In this document: positions 51,501 to 63,205 of the stretch, one piece after another
Position numbering within the stretch: position 1 is the first letter of the stretch
How the letters are laid out: each line of letters starts with the position of its first letter
Assembly (NCBI RefSeq): GCF_047496725.1
Contig: NC_132971.1
Coordinates: 13,822,501 to 13,886,500, forward strand
Source of the DNA: Anoplolepis gracilipes
Taxonomy: Eukaryota > Arthropoda > Insecta > Hymenoptera > Formicidae
Direction: 5' to 3'
Length of the DNA stretch: 64,000 nt
The notes under the pieces: model-generated
Seen by the model: the letters and a program-made list of their open reading frames with translations, nothing else
Database searches by the model: none
What the model was told of the DNA's origin: nothing
Program-made: the position numbers and the translations under genes

Positions 51501-51846
51501 GATACACGTCGGAGCTTCCTTGCCTTCTTCTAATCCGCCATGATTTAGCGGTTTTCTTGTGGTACAAGAACGGCGAACGATAGCGACTAATTCACCTAGA
51601 CGTTTATTTGAGAACTGAATTATTGATTATACGGTGGTATACATTGCAATCGCAATAAATCGGCCGCGCGCTCCGAGGGTATGATGGTTTCATGTAATAT
51701 TAATAAGGTAATAAAGTTTGTACTTGTTATGCGAATATTTACTAGCTAATCGAACCTGTTTTACACTGGAGCGCTTTTCTTTATCCTCCTTTATATAATA
51801 TATACATACTTTCGATCTATCATTACTTTCAAACTATATTAACACA
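48565..51846. other. AT tracts and islands, no gene
   Basis: 48565-49360, 49761-50240 and 50641-50940 are AT-rich. 49361-49760, 50241-50640 and 50941-51780 are GC-richer. A degenerate direct repeat (TAATATTMGTTATTGATAAC type) occurs at about 49760 and 49810. A 12-13-bp-stem hairpin (GGTAATATTATTT arm) is at 50055-50083. No coding support. Confidence 0.4.
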
Positions 51847-52085
51847 CAGGGTGTTCCGCATTTCCTGCACTTCCTTCTAACTTGAGTTTTTCGATCAACT
51901 TGGAATTGATCTTTCTCGAACAAAAACATCAAAGTGCTAATAGTTTATTAATTATGGATAATTTAAAGTCCAACATTTTTTCCGAATTGAAAGATGCAAG
52001 GATGTTGAAAACTTATCCTTCCTTTTACTTTAAATGGAGTTTGCTAAATAAATTTTTAAGTTACATAGTAGTTATAGGTACTTAA
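51847..52085. mobile_element. Second CAGGGTGTTCC-type repeat fragment
   Basis: Starts CAGGGTGTTCCGCATTTCC, matching the terminus at 20244. It is followed by AT-rich sequence with a 67-codon frame that is unlikely to be functional. The far end is not defined, and similarity between the two interiors is not evident by eye, so they may be different members sharing only the terminus. Confidence 0.3.
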
Positions 52086-52324
52086 TACTAAATATATAAA
52101 AGTGGAGGGAACATTTTGAAACGTTTTAAACATACTTTGATTGGAAACAAAAAGCCAAAGTTAATAAGAATAAATTAATAAATATCTCGAAAGTATTTAC
52201 TTATTATTTAGCAAAAAGCATAATCGTCATCGTGCGCGCACGACCCTGGCACGCGTAATCGTCTTAAAAGTGGCACGGTGACAATTGAGCTAATTAACTC
52301 GATGATCATCGGATCCTATTACAG

Positions 52325-52506
52325 GCAAAATCGATTTAGATGCGGATCTGCGCAGCCACCATCCCAGCCTGATATCGGCTGTGGGGATGAACGAGTTCTA
52401 CGACCTCGTTAATTACCTGAGTTACCGCGAAACTTTTCTACGATTCGACGGTAGAGAGCTTCGGGGATCTCTAATGGATCCCGTAATGGGTTCGCAGCAT
52501 GGTTAG
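52325..52506 (+). CDS. Exon-like ORF of unknown identity (terminal exon shape)
   Basis: Follows CTAATTAAC (branch-like) and TCCTATTACAG. It is open for 60 codons in phase 2 and ends at TAG. The translation includes HHPSLISAVGMNEFYDLVNY and LRFDGRELRGSLMDPVMG, which reads like a globular protein. The frame upstream is closed by TGA just before the acceptor. At this GC content 60 open codons are not rare, the pyrimidine tract is weak and no family is recognised. Confidence 0.18.
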
Positions 52507-52640
52507 GGGATACGTAGGATCGTTCGCGGTACGATCGTGGCCGACACGATTTTTGTGTGCACATGGATTAACACTTAACAGTCGTGTGTGCGAGATCCAG
52601 CCGATCCTACTCTTATGGAGAAATAATTCTCCTTTAGTGC

Positions 52641-55600
52641 GATGAGATTAGATTTAATCTGCTATTATTTAATTTAATTAATTCGAAAAGATATCTCTGA
52701 ATATTATATTTATAATATTTAATAAAAAATAGAGTTTATTAAAAGATATATAATTTTAATATTAATTATACGCTAAATTGGAAAATGGTTAATTTTTTGT
52801 ATGTATAGTTTCTTATATTATATTTATTACTTTAAAACGCATGTATAACATTTAGAATATGTAATTACGAAATGTTTTGAAAAAGCACAATGACAATTTT
52901 TTTCTTTTTGCTATTTTTATTTATATATTGTGTAAAATTATTGTTATATGAATAAGCAAAGGTAGATCGTAACAATTTCAGAAGAATAATTAATTGCTCA
53001 TAAGAGATATATCTAAAGCTAAGAAAGTTTTCCCGCTATATTTGAGCGCTTCATTGACGCACGTCTCTACGGTAATTCTAAGTTCGCTAAACTATGCTAA
53101 CCGTACTAACAGATTCTTCGCATTTCTAACCGGCTTATCGAAAGCGGCTCGCTACGCGCGTTCCGTGTCGAACTTCCTTGATCGTGTATTCCATTAAATT
53201 GCTTCCCACTGGGCGAACGCAAGCCACGCCTGGTACTGCCGGCAGCCAAGAATATTTATCTTTAATACGTACGCTCATCCGCGTGCGTCGCGGAAGGTAC
53301 ACGGTACAACGTTTGCCTCGTCACGCGGAAAAACATTTTCCGTTTTATTCGAAAAAACACGGAACCACACCGGATGGTTGGCAGAGCGCATGGTCGCTCG
53401 ATGCGGGCGACCACCGCTGCATGCTTGCCACTGCATGGTCGCCCATAAAGCCTCGCGATACCATCGGTACCCTCAGATCCGTAAAGGTCTGTAATCGAAC
53501 GGAGCACGAACGGTCTAAAGCGAATCTTGTCACCGAGGGAAACTGCGGGATCGATACTTCTGTATCGTATACGCGAGATACTCGCGCGTCAGTTTCTCTT
53601 CGTATTCATCCTAAGATAGTTTCAAGGTCACGGCCGTTTTATCTCTCTCTCCATCCCTAGGCTAACTCCATTCTGTCTGAACATCCGTCGGATTTAGCAA
53701 CGGTGAACCACTTGCCTCGAACAGACTCCTCTGTCGGAATCTGAATTAGTTTTCTCCTACCGAGATGCCACAGGATCGTAAAGTCTCTTAATCGGATGAG
53801 TATTACGTTCTGAGAGAGAAAGGGAGGAGGGAAAGAACGAGAAATACAAATGCTTGTGAAATTGTATAATTTTTGCAAAGCACTTTTTCTTCGTTATTCG
53901 CGTAATTTGAGCAAGATGAGAGCGAAGATTTGAAAACGAAGAGCGGAAGGCCGCGATGCGCGCCACTGGTGGCGACAGAGAGGCTTCCAAATGTATACTT
54001 GATGAGGTATACACGCTTCGCGGAATCGCCACCGGGGGGAAAGTTTTCTATTTCAATCGCGTGGGATGATCGATGCACTTTCCGAGTCGAAGTTCTGTTG
54101 GATTATGTCGCGCGTTACTTTGAACAGTGTACAACGACAGTTTTCTTTTTCCTTTTCCCTTCTATCCTATTTGGATTTTGGGAAAAAGAGATGTTGGTAT
54201 TATAGTATGTATTAAAAAGTCCTGCGTGCAGAAATTTCGTTTAAAAAGTACACTTTGCTAATGTAAAGTTCACAAAATGATGTACTAGATAAACAAATTT
54301 GATTTTATTCTGTCCTCCACGACATTTTCTATGGAATCAAATACAAAGATTTCATACAAATCGGTACATTACTATTTACATATATTATTCACGAAATATT
54401 CCGATCGAACGAATAGCTTATGATTTATATATTTTATAAGATTATATTTTGTTAATATATTTTATTAATATATTAACATATTAAAATATAATTTTAATAA
54501 AATTAATATATTTTATATAGTTTTAATATACTTTATTAACATGTTTATTAAAATTATATTTTAATATAATTTTTATATATTTATAATAGAGATATTTTTG
54601 TATTTACAAAAATTATTAATTTTACTTATATTTAGCATAGTGCAAGAAGAATTAATGAATTTACGTCGTTATTATTAATATCATTTTATATTAAAATTGC
54701 TTTAATTAAATTTTTGTTAAGAAAGAATTGATTTTCTAAAGTAATTAAATCTGTAAATGAAACGGATAAGAAGTTTAAAATACTCTTGTTTTATATGAAC
54801 ATTAAGCATTTACTTAACATATGTTGATTTCATATATCAATGTTATAACGTTCGTCAAATTTTCATCGCACTCATCGTAAATCTAGCTAGGCGAGTAAGC
54901 TTTCGATTCAACAATCGATAGGCGATTTCGATAACGGAACAACTTTACAAGAGCTTTTACCGCACCGTCTTCATTGTTCCGAGAAAACTCACCCTCTTGA
55001 GAAAAAATAAGCAAGTGTACAAGTCTCCCGATAAACAATGTCAAACATGCCGCGATAGGACGACGACGCCGGGCATTTTCACCGCGTTCGTTAAGGAAAA
55101 CGTTCTTTTTTTAACTGACGAGGACTTCGCTTTCTCTGCAGTTCACGTTTTTTGTCGCGCTCACCTATCAAAAGTTTTCTCTCATGATGTTGCGCACTTT
55201 TCCCATTCTTTTGACAACCTTATCCGCTCCGTTAGATCCTTGTAAATCCTGTAACGTCGCGATCGAAACCGCTCTTGTGTCCGCAGAGATGCGAGAAAAA
55301 AAAAACAGGAAATTTATTATAAAAATTTTATGACAAACGCGCCAAAGCGTGTCTTCTCTTTCTCTTGAATTAATAAACGTCAAACTTTGACGTTTGTTAT
55401 GCAGAGGCGCGCGTTTACAATTATCGCCTTATTATATTAAGTAAATGTTTATGTTCGCATTGGCAGCAATAATAACTTTCGTTATGCAGGCGCGCATGGT
55501 CTAATTACCGCGAAAGACATAATAAACGCGCGCATATCAGATTGTCGTCGACGACGTGCGAAGTTTAATTACTATTCGACGTTAAACGGCGCGATTAATG

Positions 55601-56470
55601 CGAGACTGTCTTTGCAAATCGCGTCGCATCATCAATATAAACGCACGGCATCCCTTCTCTGGAATTAAACGGCGATGGGCACGCGCTCTCGGGAGGGTTC
55701 GGCGCCGTTCTAGCAGGTGCACCTCGGCTGTGTTTGACAGGTGCGTCATTGTTAGCGGAGCATAAAGAAAGGAAGTGGCAGGAGTCAATCCCAACCGGTA
55801 GTAAGAGCGAAAAATCGAACACTCGAGGGGGACTGATGGCGAGAGTGCATTGGCGTGAACGCGAGTGTATCTACCTATATTGATTTTTTGTTTCCTGATA
55901 TTCTTATAAGACGTTTATATCCGATTTTTATTTTACGTTTTATTTTGCGTTTGTGGTATATAAGTATTTAATTATAAACAAATATTTTCATCAAAAGACT
56001 TTTTTTATTTAAAAAAGTTATTTTAAAAAAATATATATGTTTATTTATGCATAATTTTTTATTTTAATTTTGTTTTAAAAATAATTTTTCGAATTTGAGT
56101 TAATATTTAACTTCTTTAAAATCTAGCATCGAATATAATATTACAGAATTACGTTACTTCAATTCAGTGAAACTTTTTGACAAAATTAAATCTTATAATA
56201 TATTTATATTTATAATTATCAATTTGTAATGTATTAGATCAAACTTTTTAAATTTTTTTTTTACATCGACATTCTTTAATATTTGCACTTACTAATTTGC
56301 AATTGAATATTTATCAATCAGTTGATTTAATTTTTAACTAATTATAATATTTTGATTTTTTTGTTTTTGTTTTTGTTTGTTTAAAAAATGAATTAACGAG
56401 TATTTAAAAAATGAATTAGCCAAAGATACTGAATATACGGATTCCATATGTTGAGTAACTTTAGCATTCA
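52641..56470. other. GC blocks and AT tracts, no gene
   Basis: 52981-54210 and 54851-55870 are GC-rich. A 160-codon plus frame at 53178-53660 is overlapped antisense by 62-81-codon minus frames and has no motif. At 55377-55397, AAACGTCAAA-C-TTTGACGTTT forms a 10-bp dyad around TGACGT half sites. 54211-54850 and 55871-56470 are AT-rich; a direct repeat TTTAAAAAATGAATTA occurs twice at 56382-56416. Confidence 0.4.
53388..53444. repeat. Alternative-pairing dyad GGTCGC/GGGCGACC/GGTCGCCC
   Basis: GCATGGTCGC occurs at 53388 and 53433 and flanks GGGCGACC at 53405. The central word can pair with either copy (loops of about 9 and 24 nt), giving two mutually exclusive stems. Confidence 0.5.
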
Positions 56471-56487
56471 TGTTCCATATTTAACAC

Positions 56488-57243
56488 ATGTTCAGATTTC
56501 TCGACCGCCGCCATTATCCATTTCGTTTTAACGCTTGCATTCATGAACGGCTTCCACGGATTTCAGCAGGCGAGGAATATCTGTCGACGCGCCATTGGGC
56601 GAGCGGTAGAGAGGCGCACGGGGCTCTTCCGTTCGAGAGAAAACAGGGTGAGAAAAGCAACGTTGCAGGGAAGGGCACGAGGGGTGGGCAATCCAGTCAG
56701 TCACTCGGACATTCACAATATGGATCCCTTTGGTGTAATCGCGACGCGGAAGCCCCTTGTTTCTGTGCCTTCGGTGAAGCGCTCCCGACCCTCCAACAAA
56801 CCCGCTCCGACCCCCTATCTTTCTCCCAACCACCTCCCTTTCGCAGGCAGTTGGACAATCTCTCGCCCCATATTCTCTGTCTAATTTGCCAACCTAAGCC
56901 GTCGAGACCAGTCGGACAGAGCGGCGGCGATGGTAGCTCAACTTCATTATTCTCCCATTGTATCAGCACCCCCGCGGACATAAATCATGGAGAGTCCACC
57001 CTCGTGTATCCTGCTGCCATTGCTACTGACCGGGAATTTCGTTTGATTCCCGTTCGTATGAAAACACAGGCCGCGAGAAATGGTTACACCGACTTTCTGC
57101 TCCAATTTCCGCTTTTCGGCTGTCCACTTCGGCCGAATCGACTGGCGTTCACCGGTAATTTCTACACGGCCACTTCCGGGTGGTTCGTGGTCCACTCGAT
57201 TTTCACACTTTTCATACAATATGAAAAAAAGGACAAGGCATAA
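56488..57243 (+). other. Longest open frame (251 codons), probably not a protein
   Basis: ATG-started frame in a GC-rich block, rich in R, P, S and G, with no domain or repeat that I recognise. Frames of 94-116 codons are open antisense and a 113-codon frame is open in another plus phase, so low stop density explains it. A strong acceptor-like tract (CCAACCACCTCCCTTTCGCAG) ends at 56846 within it, consistent with unannotated exon or UTR sequence. Confidence 0.15.
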
Positions 57244-57400
57244 TACAATTGCGCTTTTTACTGCACAGTTTAGGGAAAATTTCGAATATTTTCTCAATTT
57301 TTCTTCGCGATTACGTCCAAAATTGTTGCTTGAAACATTATCTGGCCATGATGTGCATGTTTTATTGACGTGAGTAAAATTGATTTAACCCTCGGACGAT

Positions 57401-58707
57401 TGCACGATTATAGATAAGTACATTGTTTTTGTGCTTTCATGTATGATACTAGATTAGCAGCATTATTGTTGCCTTTATTTTCTGAAAATATATACTACAG
57501 TTTTCTCTATTTTTTAAAATTGTAAATATAAATATATGAATATTAAAATATATTAATTTAAAATTGTATGTAATGTAACATAGCGTGATTGCTTATCAAT
57601 GTTTAAAGAGTTATATATATTTTAACGAAATAATTTTATAAAATAAAAGCAAGAATTGCAAGAATTTTGTTAAAAATTTCAAAATTTAATAATTATTAAA
57701 TTGTAATTTATATATATTATATGTATATATGCGAGACATATAGCCAATGCTTAATTCATTGTCTTTTATGATGTTACGTAGATTCAATTCTTATTGCCTA
57801 ATTAAATTACTATACAGTACACTGCATGATCAATCATGTGATACTTTAGGACGTAATCAGCCAGCGGGGTTAATGGCGGATATTAACCTTTCCCGACGAA
57901 GGGACATACGCGCGATCGATATATTTATTTATTATTCACAAGCGCAGCATCTCTCTATTCACGCGACAACCATCGAGACCTCACTGTAAACTGATTCTCA
58001 ATGTATAATACAGGTAATATTTGTTCCGGCATAATTCTATAATTTTTACATCGTGTGCATTTTTAAAATGCTTAATGACGCAACTGTAATAATTGCAAAA
58101 TATTTTGCAAATATTTTGTGGATAGTCTGATATGTATAAGAAACTTTGTTGAAGAACGGAAACCGATAACAAATTTATTCAGCGTATTCGTGCAACATCG
58201 AATTTTTATATATACATATATGTATATTTAGCATTGTTAAGAGAAAGAGAGATTCTCAAGCTACATGAAACTTATAACGGGCGATCAAATTTAACACGTG
58301 TAGTAATATTGTACTGTTAATGCGGAGGATTATATTACGTACTTAAGCGTAACTTACGCTGGTACGTGTAATGATGTTCAGGCTCTACAAAGCGAGAATG
58401 TTCAGTATACATCTATATTGGTGAAGTCTACACGATTACAGGTGTTTGTGTATTAATTTCACGATCCTTAGTTCCCGAACGCTCTCGAATGTACTGTATA
58501 GCATCATGACGTCTAAATTCCTATACGCGAATCGGAAGTAGTGTAAACTATCGAATTTCGAAGTAATTGAATTAAATTTAAGACATATTATCATTGTTCA
58601 CATAATAATTGATGCAATGATATTTTTAATTCTATTTCTGTTTGTTTGAGAACAAGCAAGTCCCATATTTAGTGCAATTTTAAACATATGCACGCATTTT
58701 TTAAAGA
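57401..58707. other. AT-rich tract with a small island
   Basis: Mostly AT-rich. 57741-57990 and 58250-58560 are slightly richer in GC. A CAG|GTAATA junction at 58012 resembles a weaker fused splice site. No gene. Confidence 0.4.
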
Positions 58708-58920
58708 GTTCTAAATTAGCTTTGTTAGAATATGTTTTAAATAATTTATTTTGCTGGACAGAGGCATCTATATAAGATGCTGATTAATTTTTAATAATTA
58801 TGTGTATTCTAAACAGTTTGTATATAATTTTGTTCTATAGCTATTATTAGAATATATTTTAAATAATTTATTTTGTCCGAGAGAAGCATTCTTATATACT
58901 ATAGTAACTCCTAATTTTGT
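58708..58920. repeat. Degenerate two-copy tandem duplication (~122-124 bp unit)
   Basis: Unit 1 (from 58708: GTTCTAAATTAGC, TTAGAATATGTTTTAAATAA, TTTATTTTG, AGAGGCAT) recurs from 58832 with substitutions (GTTCTATAGC, TTAGAATATATTTTAAATAA, TTTATTTTG, AGAAGCAT). By eye the first ~90 bp of each unit are alike; the rest has diverged. Confidence 0.65.
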
Positions 58921-59448
58921 CCTGTATTTTTGTTTTGCCATTGTATCTGTCATATGCCATTTTGAGCGAAAAAATTATTTTAAAAATATTTTAATCGTTC
59001 TAATAGTTAGAAGTTTTTAAAAATTGCATAATTATACTTTGTTTTAGAAAAAATCAGAACTATTTGTTCAAATTGTTAAAACTATAATTATTAAATAAAA
59101 ACCACTTTGAATTAGTGTCTATTAATTACTATTCTATTAATTGAATATTAATCTATTTAATGCAAGTATTAAAACAATACGCTAGCTTTTCGCACACTTA
59201 TTAATAATAAAGAAAAAGATTTTTATAAATTTTACACATTTTTGTATGATTTTTGTATTATTATTAAAAATTTGTATTGTTTCAAAATCCGAATTCGCAA
59301 TATTTGAAGAACGGTTATTCTTCTTTTCTTTTGAGCCATTTTCGAATCTGGTGAGAGATTGTCTCGTAATCGAAGCTTCGTGATCGGGAAATCTCGGTCG
59401 ACAGTCGGAAATTTATTTTCAACAAATTGGCCGATCGTTCAGATTTCG

Positions 59449-59482
59449 CATCGGACAGCCATTGCAGAGTGGCTGTCCGATG
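59449..59482. repeat. Perfect 13-bp-stem GC-rich hairpin
   Basis: CATCGGACAGCCA, 8-nt loop TTGCAGAG, TGGCTGTCCGATG. The stem is perfect and GC-rich and lies in a small GC island (59301-59650) whose frames are open on both strands. Little further pairing extends the stem, so a canonical pre-microRNA is unlikely; a structured RNA segment or dimeric protein site is possible. Confidence 0.75.
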
Positions 59483-60045
59483 AAACGCGAGCGGGAGCAC
59501 TGATAGGGGATAGACGGGATCGCATTAGGGTTTGTGATGGCGTCACGGGATCGTCCGGCGAAGGTAAAAAGGGTAGCCGATCCGCTCCAATGGCGATACG
59601 AAGCACACATGAGTGCCGAGAAAAGAGTGCAAGAGAATGTATTACAGTTCCCTAGATTCTCAAAAAAGTATAGAAAAGAAATTCTTTTCACATTTTCAGT
59701 GCAATCTGTATATGTATATTGTATTATATATATGTACATATGTAGAAATCTTATAAAAAGAGTTAGAAGATAGAAGATTACATTTTTATAGAAATATCCA
59801 CATGCGCAAAATATAAAACTAAAGCATATAAGTTTTATATAAAGCTAGTTTGCAGGAGTTGTTAAAATGTGCTTAAAAGTTTCGTGCAAATTTTAACTTA
59901 CTTTATCATCATAATAAAATATGATATCTAACGACATCAGGTGCGTCAATCGCAAATAAATATACTATAAATATAGCTGTAAATCTACTATAAATAAATA
60001 TCGTGTGTGGCGTTGTCAGACATATAAGTACCGAGGTGAGACAAT

Positions 60046-60184
60046 GGTCGTATTCGTAATTCTATCGATTTTAAATGAGATTTCGTGTAATTCTACAATC
60101 ATTTTTAATTTTGTAGAAAAAATTCTATGCGCAAAAATTATTTAAAATCTCATTTAAAATCAATAGAACTGTTGAAATACGACC
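60046..60184. mobile_element. 139-bp MITE-like foldback
   Basis: Terminal words GGTCGTATT and AATACGACC are exact inverses. The inner arms (TCTATCGATTTTAAATGAGA against TCTCATTTAAAATCAATAGA) match except for one base, with a nested TTCTACAA/TTGTAGAA stem near the centre. There is no internal coding. Target-site duplication is not clear from the flanks. Family not recognised. Confidence 0.65.
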
Positions 60185-60486
60185 TAATATCACACCTTCA
60201 TATTTATAAGTCCGATGATTCAGATGATTTAATTTATTTAATAAATATTCTAATAATTGCCTAACAATTAATGAGTTTTCGCGAAGTGAGACACCAGCTT
60301 CACACATGCACTTAAATATTGTATGACAAACTTTGATGTGAAACGGTTTATTATTAATATCAAATCTCTTCCCTTCGCTATAATCGATGAACATACGAAG
60401 TCTGATTTGGTCCTTGTGTATAATTAAAAGGACAATATTGAGGAGATTGTATACTTGTTGCAAAAAATATGTAAAATGATAATGCT
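60185..60486 (-). CDS. Exon-like ORF, unidentified (possibly decayed)
   Basis: On minus, a strong acceptor (TTTGTTTTCTCTTATCAG) ends near 60487 and is followed in phase 0 by about 94 open codons. A donor-like GAAG|GTGTGA sits near 60200, just before the frame enters the adjacent MITE. The translation is helical-looking and includes IRLRMFIDYSEGKRFDINNK and CMCEAGVSLRENSLIVRQLL. A faint likeness to the helical C-terminal part of DEPDC1-type proteins came to mind, but it is too weak to name. No start codon or neighbouring exon was found, so a pseudo-exon is as likely as a gene. Confidence 0.25.
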
Positions 60487-63205
60487 GATAAGAGAAAACA
60501 AATGTATGTAATAATCTAATAAAGAGAAGGGGGCAAATTTATTACTTTATATTATAAATATATTTTAAATAAGCAAGAATAAGATTTATTGGCTTTTAAA
60601 AAATTATATCGATGCCTTTCTATACTATTCAGGGAAAATTTATGCTAATATTTATGAAAGCAGATAGAAATTCATGAAGCGAAGAACTGTCATCGATCAT
60701 GACATCAAAATGTGAAGCTTTGAAATAATTTGATCAAGTCCCCTATCGAATAGGAAAAGTCATTTCAATGATGATAATTTACCTCCAGCAGAATCGTCAT
60801 TTTGGAATTTTCGTGTCGGTTAATTCACTATAAATCATGAATGGCGATGAAAGATTCATTTTTACGAGTCTCGATCAACACATCACGGTGACCTCGCGTC
60901 TATATTTTCTCATTAGTCGCGTATAATTATCGGGATATAATGTGGATGATGATATGTCAACGTCGAGGATTAAATGGTGACGCAACAGGCAACGCGTCGC
61001 CTGTTTCCTGTCGCAGACAGGTTGAGATAGAAATAAAAGGATTTCATCATGTGCTGCGGTTTTTTAAATATTCACATCGAAAACTCAACTTGACAAACCA
61101 ACGGACGATAACAAGTTATATACGATTACTGCGTTAAATAGCGTGCATTTTCTCGCGACTATAGTTATGTGTTTAAATATATTTCATAGAGGATGACAAG
61201 AATTTCCGTCGCATCTAGATAGAACATAAATGAGTTAGGCAATAACGGTTCAACGTTTACATAGATTAATGCTTACAAAGTTATACACTTTGTTGCATCG
61301 TTCCCTTATCAATAAAGTCATCATCGAGTATCGATAAAGCAAAGTCATCCCTTAAATATATATACACAGCTCAAAATCGATAGAGCCGGTCATGTCGATC
61401 CGCTACTAACAAGACAGACACTATAATCTCGGTATATCTCTCACCTGTATGTACAATATCGACACGCAATAATTGCGAAACGCATTTTTAAAAATGATCC
61501 GTCGTAAACGAACACGGTGAGATTTCAATGATTTATGAGCGAGACGATCTTCGATGCTTGCCGATTTCGATGATTTAGGACCGATTCTGGGAAAGCGCAC
61601 GAATTTGTCGTCCACGAGACGAACGGGTTTGCCGCAGAGTACGCAACAGACAATTTATCGGGAATCGATAGATCGGCAAGCGATACTGCAGTTTCACTCG
61701 TATAAAGTTGCTAGTGCGATGAATATCGAGAATAACTTCGCTGAACGAGTCTTCATATCCGCGCGTCGCATTTTTTTTTCATGGAAATAGCTCGAGAATC
61801 GCACCGCATCGCGTTGGATGAAATAAATGAGGTGAGATAAATGTGACTGATCCGTTTAAAATAGATTTTATCTCTCGCTCAATGATCCAAAAATGTTATT
61901 TGTGGTCGGTAATTTACGCAATATTTTCATAAGCGCTCCGCTCTCACGACGGATATGTAAATATGTGTATAACGCATCCGAAAGCTTGTGTACTTAGCTT
62001 TGAAAGTGATAAATTTAACGTTGCAAAGATATAATGAATTTACATAAATTTATAATTTAACCCGTGTAACGCGTGACGTTTGTCAGATGCTAAAAACTTT
62101 CCTGAGGGTATAAATATAAATCTGTCCTTCTTTATGAAAGACAATAAATTTTCAGAATATGCTTACAAGCATACTTTTATCGCACACATTACGTCATATA
62201 ATAGATTATGGACCGACATTTATATAATGAATGGATTTAAACCAACTTTGATCGTATAATCTATTTCACAGATATCAAATATATTGTAAAAAATTAAAAA
62301 ACACATATTTCATTAATCGTTGCTCGATGAATGTTACACATCCATCTAGCGAATCCATTAGATGTTCATTACGTAATATGTAATATATTTATCATAGATT
62401 GCACAACATAACAAATTTATATAAATTTCCAATCTCATTAACTGTAACGTAATATTCTGGCCACGATCATCGTCGTTACCGTTTCGCATCGCGAGTCGAT
62501 TATAGTTGGGAGATCCATTAAACCTCGATATCCTGATACACGAGTGTTGACCAGTCGGATCGTATGAGAGCATCGTAATATCAACAATGGTCCATGTCGC
62601 CCCGACAACTCGAATATGTACTTTAAATCGTGTCCTCCGTATCCGAGAGTTTATTACCGTAAATCCATCCGGATCTACGCGAGCAAATACCATCGAATCC
62701 GCGGCGCATACACGTATATACACACGTGTCTACACATGTTCAGTTTCTGGCTATCATGAAGAGATATCTAGATTAGAGATAACAAGAAAATATCGACATT
62801 TTAGAAATATTAGTTATGTATGTGTTTAAAGACTATTAAATCCACTTTAATTCGCAATCTTTATCGGTTATTCATATTTTTTATCGATATGTAGTCATAG
62901 TTAATCAACGAAGTTCTAGAAAATATTATAATGAAACAACAATTAAAATAAAAAAGGATAAGTTGTTTCACATTCTCTATTTATATCTGTAATATCAGTA
63001 ATGTACATAAAATATAATTAAATGCATATAATATAATTAAAAGATGTATATAATATGATTAAATACATATAATAAATTAGATGTATACATATATAATATA
63101 AAAGACTTTATTTATAATATTGTAAATCGAAATTTTCTCTGATAAAAGAAGAATATAATTTTTTAAATGTTTTGTTTTTTAAGTACAGTTTATAAATATA
63201 TTGAC
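60487..63205. other. Mixed blocks, no firm gene
   Basis: 60700-62800 is moderately GC-rich with frames on both strands, including a 121-codon minus frame at 62358-62723 and a 64-codon one at 61421-61615. Neither has an acceptor plus start or a recognised motif. 62831-63205 is AT-rich with ATATAATTAAA-type repeats. Confidence 0.35.

Noticed and set aside
53178..53660. 160-codon plus-strand frame
   Set aside because: Antisense frames of 62-81 codons overlap it, no domain is visible, and GC-rich composition accounts for the openness.
57990..58020. Possible fused splice site ATACAG|GTAATA
   Set aside because: No pyrimidine tract precedes it; likely chance.
61421..61660. Minus-strand frame with CAG|GTGAGA donor-like end that would join in phase 0 to the exon-like ORF at 60.2-60.5 kb
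   Set aside because: The open part has neither an ATG nor any AG acceptor before its upstream stop, so it cannot be an internal or first coding exon as it stands.
62358..62723. 121-codon minus-strand frame
   Set aside because: No recognisable motif, no splice context, and a plus frame is open over the same bases; length is within chance for this composition.
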